This document shows positions 18,317 through 27,368 of a stretch of 64,000 nucleotides of DNA, in pieces. Under the pieces are notes generated by a model that had not been told where the DNA came from, did no database searches, and saw nothing but the letters and a program-made list of their open reading frames with translations. The position numbers were made by a program, and so were the translations under genes. Source of the stretch: Streptomyces sp. NBC_00425 (GTDB taxonomy: Bacteria; Actinomycetota; Actinomycetes; Streptomycetales; Streptomycetaceae). Each line of letters begins with the position of its first letter. Within the stretch, counting starts at the first letter, position 1. The stretch is from contig NZ_CP107928.1 of assembly GCF_036030735.1 (NCBI RefSeq), positions 3,038,001-3,102,000 of the forward strand, in the 5' to 3' direction.

Positions 18317-20497
18317 CTACCTCGTCCCGGAGGGGGCCGCCGCGTGGTGCTGCGCGCGCCCCACGTCGTACACGCCGGGCACGTTGCGCATGGCCCGCAG
18401 CAGGTCGGGCAGGTGGGCCGCGTCGGGCAGTCGGACGGTGTAGGTGTGGCGGACCCGCTGCTGGCTCGGCGGTTCGACGGTGGCGGAGACGATCTCGGCG
18501 CCCTCGAGCGCCATGGCCTCGGTGAGGTCGGCGAGCAGGTGGGGGCGTCCGAACGACTCGGCGACCAGGGTGACCCGGCATCCGGTGGTGTCGCCCCAGC
18601 GCACGGCGACCTCCTCGCGCCCCGCGTCCGCCATGCGCGCCACCGCGGCGCACTCGACGCGGTGCACGGTCACCACTCCCCCGCGCACCGCGAAGCCGGT
18701 GACCTCGTCGAGCGGCACGGGCGTACAGCACCCGGCTAGCCGGACGTGCGCGTCGGGCCGGTCGACGACGGTGATCGCTGCTCCGGGACTCGGGGCGGAG
18801 GGGTCCGCCGGCGCGGCGTCGGCCGCGGACCGGACGGACGGCGCGGTCTCGGCGACGGAGCCCGCGGCGGGTTCGGCGGCGGCGTTCTCGGCGGGCGCGG
18901 GGTGCGTCGTCAGCCAGCGCTGGATGGCGATCCGGGCGCCAGGGGTGTGGGCGTGCTCCAGCCACTCCCGGGAGGGCTCCGAGGCCGGGTCCTGGCCCAT
19001 CAGGAGCTGGACGGTGTCGCCGTCCCGCAGGACGGTGCTGAGGGTCGCCAGGCGGCCGTTCACCCGGGCGCCGATACAGGCGTGGGCGTCTTCGCCGTAC
19101 TGCGCGTAGGCGGCGTCCACGCAGGTGGCCCCCTCGGGCAGGCCGAGGGCGCCGCCGTCGGGCCGGTAGACGGTGATCTCGCGGTCCTGGGCGAGGTCCT
19201 CGCGCAGGGTCGACCAGAAGGTGTCGGGATCGGGCGCCGCCTCCTGCCAGTCCAGGAGGCGGGAGAGCCAGCCGGGACGGGTGGGGTCGACGCGCTCCTC
19301 GTCCGCGGGGGCGCCCGGGCCGGTGTGTTCCTCCGCGGAGGCCGTGTAGGGGTTGCCGAGCGCGATGACGCCGGCCTCGGCGACCTTGTGCATCTGGTGC
19401 GTGCGGATGAGGACTTCCGCGACCTGGCCGTCCTCGCGGGCCACGGCGGTGTGCAGCGACTGGTACAGGTTGAACTTGGGAACCGCGATGAAGTCCTTGA
19501 ACTCCGAGACGACCGGCGTCATACAGGTGTGCAGTTCGCCCAGCACGGCGTAGCAGTCGGCGTCCTCGTTCACCAGCACCAGCAGGCGGCCGAAGTCGCA
19601 GCCCCGCAGCCGGCCCCGTTTGCGGGAGACCCGGTGGACGGAGACGAAGTGCCGAGGCCTGATGAGGACTTCGGCCTGGATGCCGGCCTCGCGCAGCACT
19701 GCGCGCATCACGTCGGAGAACTCGGCGAGCGGGTCGGTCTCCTGCGCCTCGTTGCCGGCGATCAGCTCGCGGGTGTGCGCGTACTCCTCGGGGTGCAGGA
19801 TCGCGAAGACGAGGTCCTCCAGCTCCGTCTTGAGGGCCTGGACACCCAGGCGTTCGGCGAGCGGGATGAGGACCTCGCGGGTCACCTTGGCGATGCGCGC
19901 CTGCTTCTCGGGGCGCATCACGCCGAGGGTGCGCATGTTGTGCAGCCGGTCGGCGAGTTTGATCGACATCACGCGGACGTCGTTGCCGGTGGCGACGAGC
20001 ATCTTTCGGAACGTCTCGGGTTCGGCGGCGGCGCCGTAGTCGACCTTCTCCAACTTCGTCACGCCGTCGACGAGATAACGCACCTCGGCGCCGAACTCCT
20101 CGCCGACCTGATCGAGCGTCACATCGGTGTCCTCGACGGTGTCGTGGAGCAGCGAGGCCGTCAAGGCGGTGGTCTCCGCGCCGAGTTCGGCGAGGATCAA
20201 CGTCACCGCGAGGGGGTGGGTGATGTAGGGCTCGCCGCTCTTGCGCATCTGCCCGCGGTGCGAGGACTCGGCGAGCACATAGGCGCGGCGCAGGGGTTCG
20301 AGGTCGGCGTCGGGGTGGTGCGCGCGATGGACCTCGACGACGTGGCTGATCGCGTCGGGCAGCCGGCCGCGGGAGGCGGGGCCGAGCAGCGCGGCCCGGC
20401 CCAGACGGCGCAGGTCGATCCGGGGAAGGCTGCGCCTGCGGGGCGTGGCCGGGGTTACCGGGCCTGGGGTCGCAGGGTTCGTGGCCTCCGCACTCAT
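18317..20497 (-). CDS. rshA: RelA/SpoT homologue RshA, (p)ppGpp metabolism
   Basis: 726 aa from the ATG at 20497, which follows GGAGG; an extension to 20548 is less likely. The order is HD hydrolase domain (His118-Asp119 in S-L-L-H-D-T-V-E-D-T), synthetase-like domain (about 260-370), TGS (about 455-520), a CC-type domain (A-G-C-C-T-P-V) and C-terminal ACT (about 640-715). It corresponds to RshA, the second Rel homologue of S. coelicolor. Hydrolase residues look intact. In the synthetase region K-F-N-L-Y-Q-S-L-H-T and F-K-D-F-I-A are kept, but the R-x-K motif and the Arg of D-L-x-G-I-R-V differ from typical Rel proteins, so synthetic activity may be altered. Confidence 0.9.
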   Translation of the reverse strand: MSAEATNPATPGPVTPATPRRRSLPRIDLRRLGRAALLGPASRGRLPDAISHVVEVHRAHHPDADLEPLRRAYVLAESSHRGQMRKSGEPYITHPLAVTLILAELGAETTALTASLLHDTVEDTDVTLDQVGEEFGAEVRYLVDGVTKLEKVDYGAAAEPETFRKMLVATGNDVRVMSIKLADRLHNMRTLGVMRPEKQARIAKVTREVLIPLAERLGVQALKTELEDLVFAILHPEEYAHTRELIAGNEAQETDPLAEFSDVMRAVLREAGIQAEVLIRPRHFVSVHRVSRKRGRLRGCDFGRLLVLVNEDADCYAVLGELHTCMTPVVSEFKDFIAVPKFNLYQSLHTAVAREDGQVAEVLIRTHQMHKVAEAGVIALGNPYTASAEEHTGPGAPADEERVDPTRPGWLSRLLDWQEAAPDPDTFWSTLREDLAQDREITVYRPDGGALGLPEGATCVDAAYAQYGEDAHACIGARVNGRLATLSTVLRDGDTVQLLMGQDPASEPSREWLEHAHTPGARIAIQRWLTTHPAPAENAAAEPAAGSVAETAPSVRSAADAAPADPSAPSPGAAITVVDRPDAHVRLAGCCTPVPLDEVTGFAVRGGVVTVHRVECAAVARMADAGREEVAVRWGDTTGCRVTLVAESFGRPHLLADLTEAMALEGAEIVSATVEPPSQQRVRHTYTVRLPDAAHLPDLLRAMRNVPGVYDVGRAQHHAAAPSGTR

Positions 20498-20797
20498 GGG
20501 CACCTCCGGCTGCGTGGACCGGCGGACGGGGTGTCCCAGGGCGGACACGGCTCAGGGGACTGGTTGAACGGTCCCCCGTCCGGGCCGGTGCTTGATGCTA
20601 CCGAGCCCATCACGCGCGACTGACCGCCTCTCGCCGAGCGTGAAACGGATCACCCATTCGAGCGACGAATCCCAGGTTTACCGTTTCGAGCCACCAGAGC
20701 TGGATCCGACGGCGCATTCGAACCCCTTGGTCGGGGCAGGGATGCCCCATCGAGCCCCCAGGGCGCGCCCCGCCTCCGATACCAAGTCTCGACAGTG
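20498..20797. other. Gap between dapF end and rshA start
   Basis: 300 bp upstream of leftward rshA and downstream of leftward dapF. It presumably holds the rshA promoter. I see no gene, no long repeat and no clear hairpin beyond short GC inverted repeats. Confidence 0.5.
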
Positions 20798-21667
20798 TCA
20801 GCGAGCAGCTGTTTCCAGCCATTCGGAATCGAGCTCTCCTGTGGCGACGATCACGGCCGGCCCGGTCATCTCGATCTCGCCGTCGGGCCGCTCGGTGATC
20901 ACCAGGCGTCCGCCCGGAAGGTCGACCGTGTACGTGACGGGGGTTCCGGTGGCCGCGGGGTCGGCGCCGTCCCTGCGCGCGGCGGCCACGGCGACGGCGC
21001 ACGCGCCGGTGCCGCACGAGCGGGTCTCGCCGGATCCGCGCTCGTGCACGCGCAGTGCGACGTGCCGCGGGCCGCGGTCCACGACGAACTCGACGTTGAC
21101 CCCGTCCGGGTAGGCGGCCGCGGGGCTGAAGGGCGGCGGGGAGAGCAGGGCGCCCGCGTGCGCGAGGTCGTCCACGAAGGCGACGGCGTGCGGGTTGCCC
21201 ATGTTCACGTTGCGCGCGGGCCAGCTGCGCTCACCGACGCTCACCGTGACGTCGCCCTCGGGAAGGCGGGCCCTGCCCATGCCGACCGTGACGTCGCCGT
21301 CCTTCGCGAGGTGCACGCGCTTCACGCCCCCGCGCGTGGCGACCGAGAGATCGCCGTCGGTGACGAGTCCGGCGTACTGGAGGTAGCGCGCGAACACGCG
21401 GACGCCGTTGCCGCACATCTCGGCGACGGAGCCGTCGCCGTTGCGGTAGTCCATGAACCACTCCGCCTCGGCGGCCATGTGCACGGCCTCGGGGTGCGCC
21501 GCGGACCGCACGACGTGCAGCACCCCGTCGCCCCCGATGCCCGCGCGACGGTCGCACAGGGCGGCGACGTGGGCCGGGGAGAGGTCTACGGCGTTCTCGG
21601 GGTCCGGGACGATCACGAAGTCGTTCTCGGTCCCGTGCCCCTTGAGGAAGGCGATCCGGGTGCTCAT
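20798..21667 (-). CDS. dapF: Diaminopimelate epimerase
   Basis: 289 aa. It interconverts LL- and meso-diaminopimelate for lysine and peptidoglycan synthesis (Streptomyces uses the LL form in its wall). The two catalytic cysteines are Cys85 (E-M-C-G-N-G) and Cys218 (S-C-G-T-G), each in its family motif, and the start K-G-H-G-T-E-N-D-F is typical. The ATG at 21667 is used because it matches that N-terminus, although GAGGA directly abuts it. The open frame upstream to 21859 overlaps the next gene and is not coding. It is 32 bp after the small membrane-protein gene. Confidence 0.95.
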   Translation of the reverse strand: MSTRIAFLKGHGTENDFVIVPDPENAVDLSPAHVAALCDRRAGIGGDGVLHVVRSAAHPEAVHMAAEAEWFMDYRNGDGSVAEMCGNGVRVFARYLQYAGLVTDGDLSVATRGGVKRVHLAKDGDVTVGMGRARLPEGDVTVSVGERSWPARNVNMGNPHAVAFVDDLAHAGALLSPPPFSPAAAYPDGVNVEFVVDRGPRHVALRVHERGSGETRSCGTGACAVAVAAARRDGADPAATGTPVTYTVDLPGGRLVITERPDGEIEMTGPAVIVATGELDSEWLETAAR

Positions 21668-21699
21668 TCCTCGATCGTACGGCGTGGCGCCGGGCAGGC

Positions 21700-22209
21700 T
21701 CAGCGCAGCCTGGCGACCCGCCAGACGGCCAGCGCCACGACCGCCGCGACCATCACGACGTAGGAGAGGGCGACCCGCCAGTCGGGTCTGCGCCCGGAAC
21801 CGCGCGCGGGCAGCCCGGGCCACGTGTAACCGACCCGGCGGGCGGCCGTCATGCCCCATCCGGCCGCGCAGAAGCAGATCAGCAGCCCGAGCATGGCGAT
21901 CATGGCGCCGCTGTCGCCGAAGTCGAAGGCGAGCGGGAAGGCGAACATCAGGGAGCCGATGGCGGCCAGGGCCACGATGGGCGCGAGCTGCCAGATCCGC
22001 AGCCGGCGCTGCGGACGCAGCTCGACCTCGACCTCGGGGCCGCTCGTGAACATCTCCTCGGGCTCGGGGCCGTCGTCGGTCACGCCGCCCTGGGTGTCGT
22101 CGTCGTCCGGCCCGTCCGGGCTCAGACGGCCTTCCTCCGGCTCCGGTTCACCACGCTCGGTGGTGAGGTGTTCGGTGCCGTGTGCGGTGTCGCGAGGGCC
22201 GGCCTCCAT
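21700..22209 (-). CDS. Small membrane protein with acidic N-terminal tail
   Basis: 169 aa; function unknown. An acidic, disordered N-terminal tail (about residues 1-65, rich in Asp/Glu/Pro) is followed by three predicted membrane spans (about 76-96, 99-121 and 147-164). The ATG at 22209 is preferred over the GTG at 22239 because GGGAGGG sits 9 bases upstream of it. It lies between miaA and dapF on the same strand with short gaps (108 and 32 bp), so it is probably in their transcription unit. The position between those two genes is, as I recall, conserved in Streptomyces. Confidence 0.75.
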   Translation of the reverse strand: MEAGPRDTAHGTEHLTTERGEPEPEEGRLSPDGPDDDDTQGGVTDDGPEPEEMFTSGPEVEVELRPQRRLRIWQLAPIVALAAIGSLMFAFPLAFDFGDSGAMIAMLGLLICFCAAGWGMTAARRVGYTWPGLPARGSGRRPDWRVALSYVVMVAAVVALAVWRVARLR

Positions 22210-22317
22210 CGCCACGCGCCCTCCCAACTCGGACTCCACTTGGTCGATCGAAGCTCGATGATGGCACGGCGCAGGAGGCCTGGATGACGGCCTGGGCGTC
22301 CCGATGCAATGACGTGA

Positions 22318-23256
22318 TCAGGCTGTGACCGGTCGCTCCACGAACGCCAGTGCGGACTCCGGAAGTTCTGTGAGATCGGCCGCAGCCCCACTCAACCAGT
22401 GCACCCGCGGATCGCGCCTGAACCAGGAATCCTGACGGCGCGCGAAGCGCTTGGTGGCACGCACGGTCTCCGCGCGCGCCTCGTCCTGCGTGCACTCGCC
22501 GCTCAGGGCCGTGAGGACCTGCTGATAGCCGAGCGCGCGTGAGGCCGTGCGGCCCTCGCGCAGGCCCCGGGCCTCCAGCGCGCGGACCTCGTCCACGAGT
22601 CCCGCGTCCCACATCCGGTCGACGCGGCGGGCGATGCGCTCGTCGAGTTCCGGGCGCGCCACGTCCACGCCGATCTGGACGGTGTCGTAGACCGAGTCGT
22701 GTCCGGGCAGGTTGGCGGTGAAGGGCTTGCCGGTGATCTCGATCACCTCGAGCGCCCGGACGATACGGCGGCCGTTGCCGGGGAGGATCGCCTGCGCGGC
22801 CTCCGGGTCGGCCGCGGCCAGCCGGGCGTGCAGCGCTCCCGAACCTCGCAGCGTGAGTTCCTCCTCCAGCCGGGCACGGACCTCGGGGTCGGTGCCGGGG
22901 AACTCCAGGTTGTCGACGGCGCCGCGGACGTACAGGCCGGAGCCGCCGACCAGGATCGGCCACCTGCCCTCGGCGAGCAGGGCGTCGATGCGCTCCCGGG
23001 CCAGCCGCTGGTACTCGGCGACGGAGGCGGTGACCGTGACGTCCCAGACGTCCAGGAGGTGGTGCGGGACGCCGCCGCGCTCCTCGGCCGTCAGTTTGGC
23101 GGTGCCGATGTCCATCCCTCGGTACAGCTGCATGGAGTCGGCGTTGACGACCTCGCCGCCGAGTCGCTGGGCCAGGAAGACGCCCAGATCGGACTTTCCG
23201 GCCGCGGTCGGTCCGACGACGGCGATGACGCGGGGGGCGGGGGGTGCGCTGCTCAC
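22318..23256 (-). CDS. miaA: tRNA dimethylallyltransferase
   Basis: 312 aa. MiaA transfers the dimethylallyl group to A37 of tRNAs reading UNN codons, the step before MiaB, which is also in this window. The P-loop G-P-T-A-A-G-K-S is at residues 15-22, followed by the D-S-M-Q-x-Y-R-x-M-D-I-G-T-A-K motif near 40-54 and G-G-S-G-L-Y at 104-109. The GTG at 23256 is chosen from the family N-terminus; a GGAGG lies a little further upstream than usual. In Streptomyces miaA loss impairs translation of UUA codons by bldA tRNA, linking it to development. Confidence 0.93.
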   Translation of the reverse strand: MSSAPPAPRVIAVVGPTAAGKSDLGVFLAQRLGGEVVNADSMQLYRGMDIGTAKLTAEERGGVPHHLLDVWDVTVTASVAEYQRLARERIDALLAEGRWPILVGGSGLYVRGAVDNLEFPGTDPEVRARLEEELTLRGSGALHARLAAADPEAAQAILPGNGRRIVRALEVIEITGKPFTANLPGHDSVYDTVQIGVDVARPELDERIARRVDRMWDAGLVDEVRALEARGLREGRTASRALGYQQVLTALSGECTQDEARAETVRATKRFARRQDSWFRRDPRVHWLSGAAADLTELPESALAFVERPVTA

Positions 23257-23437
23257 GGCACCAGTCTCGCAAACCTCCACGCCCACCCTCGAACGAGTTA
23301 CGTGACGGGGCCGGAGCGGTGTCGTTCCCCGTTGCGGGATTCCCGTCGCCCCGGCGGGAGCGGCGGCCTCCGGTAACGCGAACGGACGCACCGCCCGACG
23401 CGGGATTTCGCCCGCACGAGTACCGTATGGAGTGGAT

Positions 23438-23809
23438 ATGGGCGTTTTGGAACGACTTTTCGGAAGGTCGAAGGCCTCTGAGGAGGCGGCGACAGAGGAA
23501 GCCGCGGCGGAGGAGGCGACACCGGAGACGACGACCGTCGACGAGGCGGAGCAGCCGGGCGAAGCCTCCCCGGCATCGGAGCCTGCCGGGACCGAAGCCG
23601 AGGCCGAAGCCGAGGGCACGGCCGCCGGGTCCGAACCCAGGACGGAGAACGGGTCGACGGCCGAGTCAAAAACCGGGCCGGAGCCGGAGAGCGAGACGGA
23701 GCCGGAGAGCGAGACGGAGCCGGCCGCCGGCGACGGCGTCGGAATCCCCCGGCAGCAGTCCGCCGAGGAGGCCGCCGACAGCGCGGCGGACGACGGCGCC
23801 CGCACGTGA
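23438..23809 (+). CDS. Acidic Ala/Glu-rich hypothetical protein
   Basis: 123 aa; function not recognised. A short basic-amphipathic N-terminus (M-G-V-L-E-R-L-F-G-R-S-K) precedes about 110 residues dominated by Glu, Ala, Thr, Pro and Ser, including a repeated P-E-S-E-T-E unit near residues 85-97. It is predicted to be intrinsically disordered and very acidic. The ATG at 23438 has GGAG 5 bases upstream; a GTG at 23432 overlaps that site. It ends 23 bp before the MT0933-type antitoxin gene, whose N-terminus (M-G-L-L-D-S-L) resembles its own, so the two may be a small operon. The promoter lies in the divergent gap with miaA. Confidence 0.65.
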   Translation: MGVLERLFGRSKASEEAATEEAAAEEATPETTTVDEAEQPGEASPASEPAGTEAEAEAEGTAAGSEPRTENGSTAESKTGPEPESETEPESETEPAAGDGVGIPRQQSAEEAADSAADDGART

Positions 23810-23832
23810 GGAACCCGCGAGGAAGGTGACCC

Positions 23833-24102
23833 ATGGGTCTTTTGGACAGTTTGAAGGCCAAGCTCACCCCGGCCAGAGGCAAGGTCTCGGACCTCGCGCT
23901 CCAGCACGGGGACAAGATCCAGCACGGCATCGACAAGGCCGCGCACGTCGTCGACGAGAAGACCAAGGGCAAGTACAGCGACAGGATCCACACGGGCACC
24001 GGCAAGGCCAAGGGCGCCATGGACCGGCTCGCGCACAAGGACGGGTCCGCAGGGGGCGGCGACACCTTCACGCCGCCGAACACACCCCCGCCGACCTCCT
24101 GA
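23833..24102 (+). CDS. MT0933/Rv0909-like antitoxin protein
   Basis: 89 aa. The pattern M-G-x-L-D-x-L-K-x-K, then a lysine- and histidine-rich helical middle ending G-K-Y-S-D-R-I, followed by a glycine/proline-rich tail, matches the MT0933 (Rv0909-type) antitoxin family. In M. tuberculosis Rv0909 is paired with the SRPBCC-like toxin Rv0910. Here no toxin-like gene is adjacent: upstream is the acidic 123-aa protein and downstream a convergent LigB-like gene. The ATG at 23833 follows GAGGAAGG at good spacing. It may have a role other than in a toxin-antitoxin module, as such genes are common singletons in Streptomyces. Confidence 0.7.
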   Translation: MGLLDSLKAKLTPARGKVSDLALQHGDKIQHGIDKAAHVVDEKTKGKYSDRIHTGTGKAKGAMDRLAHKDGSAGGGDTFTPPNTPPPTS

Positions 24103-24198
24103 GCAGCACCTGCGCCGACCCGGCGAACGGCGGACGGCCGCGTGGCGAACCCGCCCGCGGCCGTCCGCCGGTCTGTGCCGGGCGCCGTGGACGCGCGG

Positions 24199-24915
24199 CT
24201 ACGACCAGGTCGCGACGAAGTACCCCACGCCGTACGGCGCGTCGTCGTACAGCAGGGCGCCGGCCGGTTCCGTGCCCCCGGCGGCGCCCGCCAGCACCTG
24301 CCAGGGCGCCCGGCCCGCCGCCTTGAGCTCGTACGCCAGCTCGGCGTCCAGCGCCTCGAGGGCCTCGACGTCCGCCGTGCCGAGCGCCCGGGCGACCGCC
24401 CCGTCGAACGGCGCGGCGCGCTCGTCGAGGTAACCCGGGGCCTTCAGCGTCCGGCACGCACTGCCGTCACCCATCACCAGGAGCGCGACCCGCCCCGCCG
24501 CGCCGCCGATCTGCCGGCCGGCCTCGAAGCACCGCTCGGCCGCGAGCGACTCGCCCACGCCGAGACCCTCCACGGGGGCGCCCGACCAGCCGGCCCGTTC
24601 GAGCAGCCAGGCCGCCACGGCGAGGGACGGGGGCAGCTCGCGTCCGGCGGGCGTGTCCGCGCCGCCGCGGCCCAGCCGGACGGCGAGATCCACTCCGAAG
24701 CCCCGGAACGAACCCCGGGCCCCCTCGGGGTGCGGGCCGCGTCCCGACTGCCCGGCGGGCCCGACGACCACGAGCCGGTCCGCGCGCGCGGCCGCCAGCA
24801 CGGCCAGCGCGTCGGAGCAGGCGGTGCGCACGGGGTCCAGTTCGGGCGCGGCGCCCGCGGCGACCTCGGGCACGAGGAGCGGCGGGCAGGGGCAGACTGC
24901 GGCAGCGACAAGCAT
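24199..24915 (-). CDS. LigB-fold (class III extradiol dioxygenase subunit B-like) protein, probably not a dioxygenase
   Basis: 238 aa. Overall layout follows the LigB/MEMO superfamily: the N-terminal C-P-C-P-P-L-L-V-P-E strand-loop, L-V-V-V-G-P segment, G-V-G-E-S-L, the V-M-G-D-G-S-A motif near 147-153 and a C-terminal L-Y-D-D-A-P-Y-G-V-G-Y-F-V. Active dioxygenases bind iron with two histidines and a glutamate, but this protein contains only one histidine in total (in G-P-H-P-E), so the usual iron site cannot form. I therefore regard the enzymatic name as a fold label only. It sits 145 bp downstream of miaB on the same strand, an association I recall in other Streptomyces. Confidence 0.75.
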   Translation of the reverse strand: MLVAAAVCPCPPLLVPEVAAGAAPELDPVRTACSDALAVLAAARADRLVVVGPAGQSGRGPHPEGARGSFRGFGVDLAVRLGRGGADTPAGRELPPSLAVAAWLLERAGWSGAPVEGLGVGESLAAERCFEAGRQIGGAAGRVALLVMGDGSACRTLKAPGYLDERAAPFDGAVARALGTADVEALEALDAELAYELKAAGRAPWQVLAGAAGGTEPAGALLYDDAPYGVGYFVATWS

Positions 24916-25060
24916 GATCGGCAGCGTAACCCCGCGGGACAGCCCGGCGCCGGTCCCCGATCAGACCGTCCGCGAGGTCGACGCGGTCGATGCGGTCGAC
25001 GGCCGTGCGCGCGAGCGAAGGCCGGCTCGCGCTCGCCGCCGCCCGGTCCGGTTCGGGCTG

Positions 25061-26590
25061 TCAGTCGCAGCCGCAGCCGGTCGCCGCAGCCGCCGGCACC
25101 GGCTCCGGGGCGCCGACCTTCGGCAGACCCAGCATCACGCCCGCCGGTTTCGCAGCCTTCTCGGCGGTGCGCTTCTCCCAGGCGCCTCCCGCGCGCGTGC
25201 GGCGCACGCCGAGGACGGCGCCCTCGGCGAGGAGGTGGTGCGGGGCCGCGTAGGTGACCTCCACGGTCACGACGTCGCCGGGGCGGACCTCCTGCTCCGG
25301 CTTGGTGAAGTGCACCAGACGGTTGTCGGGGGCGCGGCCGGAGAGGCGGTGGGTGGCGCCGTCCTTACGGCCCTCGCCCTCGGCGACCATCAGCTCCAGG
25401 GTGCGGCCGACCTGCTTCTTGTTCTCCTCCCAGGAGATCTCCTCCTGGAGGGCCACGAGGCGCTCGTAGCGCGCCTGCACGACCTCCTTGGGGATCTGGT
25501 CCTCCATCGTCGCGGCCGGCGTGCCGGGGCGCTTGGAGTACTGGAAGGTGAAGGCCTGCGCGAACCGGGCCTCGCGCACCGCGTGCAGCGTCTGCTCGAA
25601 GTCCTCCTCGGTCTCGCCGGGGAAGCCCACGATGATGTCGGTGGTGATCGCGGCGTGCGGGATGGAGGCGCGCACCTTCTCGATGATCCCGAGGTAACGC
25701 TCCTGCCGGTAGGAGCGGCGCATCGCCTTCAGGACCGTGTCCGAGCCGGACTGCAGCGGCATGTGCAGCTGCGGCATCACGTTGGGCGTCTCGGCCATGG
25801 CGGCGATGACGTCGTCGGTGAAGTCACGCGGGTGCGGGGAGGTGAAGCGGACGCGCTCCAGGCCCTCGATCGCGCCGCACGCGCGCAACAGCTTGCTGAA
25901 AGCCTCGCGGTCGCCGATGTCGGAGCCGTAGGCGTTGACGTTCTGGCCGAGCAGGGTGATCTCGCTGACGCCCTCGCCGACCAGCGCCTCGATCTCGGCG
26001 AGGATGTCGCCGGTGCGCCGGTCCTTCTCCTTGCCGCGCAGCGCCGGGACGATGCAGAAGGTGCAGGTGTTGTTGCAGCCGACGGAGATGGACACCCAGG
26101 CCGCGTAGGCGCTCTCGCGTCGCGTGGGGAGCGTGGAGGGGAAGGCCTCGAGCGACTCGGCGATCTCGACCTGCGCCTCTTCCTGCACGCGTGCGCGTTC
26201 CAGCAGCACCGGGAGCTTGCCGATGTTGTGCGTGCCGAAGACGACGTCCACCCAGGGCGCCTTCTTGACGATGGTGTCGCGGTCCTTCTGCGCCAGGCAG
26301 CCGCCGACCGCGATCTGCATCCCGGGCCGGCTCGCCTTGCGCGGCGCCAGCCGGCCGAGGTTGCCGTAGAGCCGGTTGTCGGCGTTCTCACGCACCGCGC
26401 AGGTGTTGAAGACGACGACGTCCGCGTCGCCGTCCGACCCCTCGGGGGCGCGTACGTACCCGGCCTCCTCGAGCAGTCCGGACAATCGCTCGGAGTCATG
26501 GACGTTCATCTGGCACCCGTAAGTGCGGATTTCGTAGCTCTTGGGTGCGGGCGCGTCCACGGCGAGGCTCCGGTCACTGCTGCTGGTCAT
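25061..26590 (-). CDS. miaB: tRNA-2-methylthio-N6-dimethylallyladenosine synthase
   Basis: 509 aa. A radical-SAM methylthiotransferase acting on i6A37 made by MiaA. The N-terminal UPF0004 domain has Cys26, Cys64 and Cys98 (T-Y-G-C-Q-M-N, N-T-C-A-V-R, G-G-C-L-A) for the auxiliary cluster. The radical-SAM motif C-N-N-T-C-T-F-C uses Cys172, Cys176 and Cys179, and a TRAM domain follows near 385-450. The Q-M-N after Cys26 marks MiaB rather than RimO. A roughly 55-residue C-terminal tail ends in a C-G-C-D, unusual but seen in actinomycetes. Confidence 0.93.
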   Translation of the reverse strand: MTSSSDRSLAVDAPAPKSYEIRTYGCQMNVHDSERLSGLLEEAGYVRAPEGSDGDADVVVFNTCAVRENADNRLYGNLGRLAPRKASRPGMQIAVGGCLAQKDRDTIVKKAPWVDVVFGTHNIGKLPVLLERARVQEEAQVEIAESLEAFPSTLPTRRESAYAAWVSISVGCNNTCTFCIVPALRGKEKDRRTGDILAEIEALVGEGVSEITLLGQNVNAYGSDIGDREAFSKLLRACGAIEGLERVRFTSPHPRDFTDDVIAAMAETPNVMPQLHMPLQSGSDTVLKAMRRSYRQERYLGIIEKVRASIPHAAITTDIIVGFPGETEEDFEQTLHAVREARFAQAFTFQYSKRPGTPAATMEDQIPKEVVQARYERLVALQEEISWEENKKQVGRTLELMVAEGEGRKDGATHRLSGRAPDNRLVHFTKPEQEVRPGDVVTVEVTYAAPHHLLAEGAVLGVRRTRAGGAWEKRTAEKAAKPAGVMLGLPKVGAPEPVPAAAATGCGCD

Positions 26591-26657
26591 GCGTCAAGGG
26601 TAGGCGGTCGCGGAGAACGCCCGTCGCCCCCTGACGCGCGGGACGACCGGCGACGCC

Positions 26658-27368
26658 TCAGGGGTCGATGAGGCCGGCGCGGATCGCGTAGCGGGTCAGC
26701 TCCAGCCGGTCGCGCATGCCGAGCTTCTGCAGCAGGTTGGCGCGGTGCCGTTCGACCGTCTTGGCGCTGATGAACAGCAGGGCGCCGATCTCCCGGGAGG
26801 TGTGGCCCTCCGCGACGAGCTTGAGGATCTCCTCCTCGCGCTCGGTGATGGGCCGCTCGGGCAGGCCGCCCACGTCGTCGCCGCGGTGCAGCCGGTCCAG
26901 GTAGGAGCGGACGAGGGCCCGCTCCGCGCCCGGGTAGATGAACGGCTCGTCGCGCACGACCGCCCGGCACGCCTCGACCAGGTCCCGGTCGGCGACCGAC
27001 TTCAGGACGTACCCGCCGGCGCCCGCCTTGAGGGCCTCGAAGAAGTACTGCTCGTTGTCGTACATCGTGAGGATGAGGATGGGCAGGTCCGGGAGGCGCC
27101 GGGAGAGTTCGCGGGCCGCCTGCAGACCGGTCATCCGGGGCATGGCCACATCGAGGACGGCCAGGTCGACGTCCCCCGCGCGGGCCCGCTCGACCGCCTC
27201 CGCCCCGTCACCGGCCTCGGCGACCACCGTGAGATCGGGCTCACCGTCCAGGATGAGCCGTACTCCCCTGCGCACGAGAGTGTGATCGTCGGCCAGCAGC
27301 ACGCGCGTGGGCGAGGCCGCTGCGACAGGTCCGGCCGACGGGGTGGCCGGCGGGGCGTCGTCCGTCAT
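26658..27368 (-). CDS. NarL/LuxR-family response regulator
   Basis: 236 aa. The receiver domain has the acidic pair D27-D28, phospho-acceptor Asp73 (V-L-D-V-A-M-P), Thr101 and Lys123. A LuxR-type HTH covers about residues 170-235 (T-E-R-E-E-E-I-L-K-L-V-A-E-G). An extra 20-residue Ala/Pro N-terminus precedes the receiver. Its ATG overlaps the TGA of the upstream kinase gene by 4 bp, so the kinase-regulator pair is one coupled unit. Target genes are unknown. The divergent cation antiporter pair is the nearest candidate on position alone. Confidence 0.9.
   Translation of the reverse strand: MTDDAPPATPSAGPVAAASPTRVLLADDHTLVRRGVRLILDGEPDLTVVAEAGDGAEAVERARAGDVDLAVLDVAMPRMTGLQAARELSRRLPDLPILILTMYDNEQYFFEALKAGAGGYVLKSVADRDLVEACRAVVRDEPFIYPGAERALVRSYLDRLHRGDDVGGLPERPITEREEEILKLVAEGHTSREIGALLFISAKTVERHRANLLQKLGMRDRLELTRYAIRAGLIDP

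Noticed and set aside
23287..23302. Possible SOS box near the miaA start (TCGAAC half-site)
   Set aside because: Only one half-site matches; the second half lacks GTTYGA.
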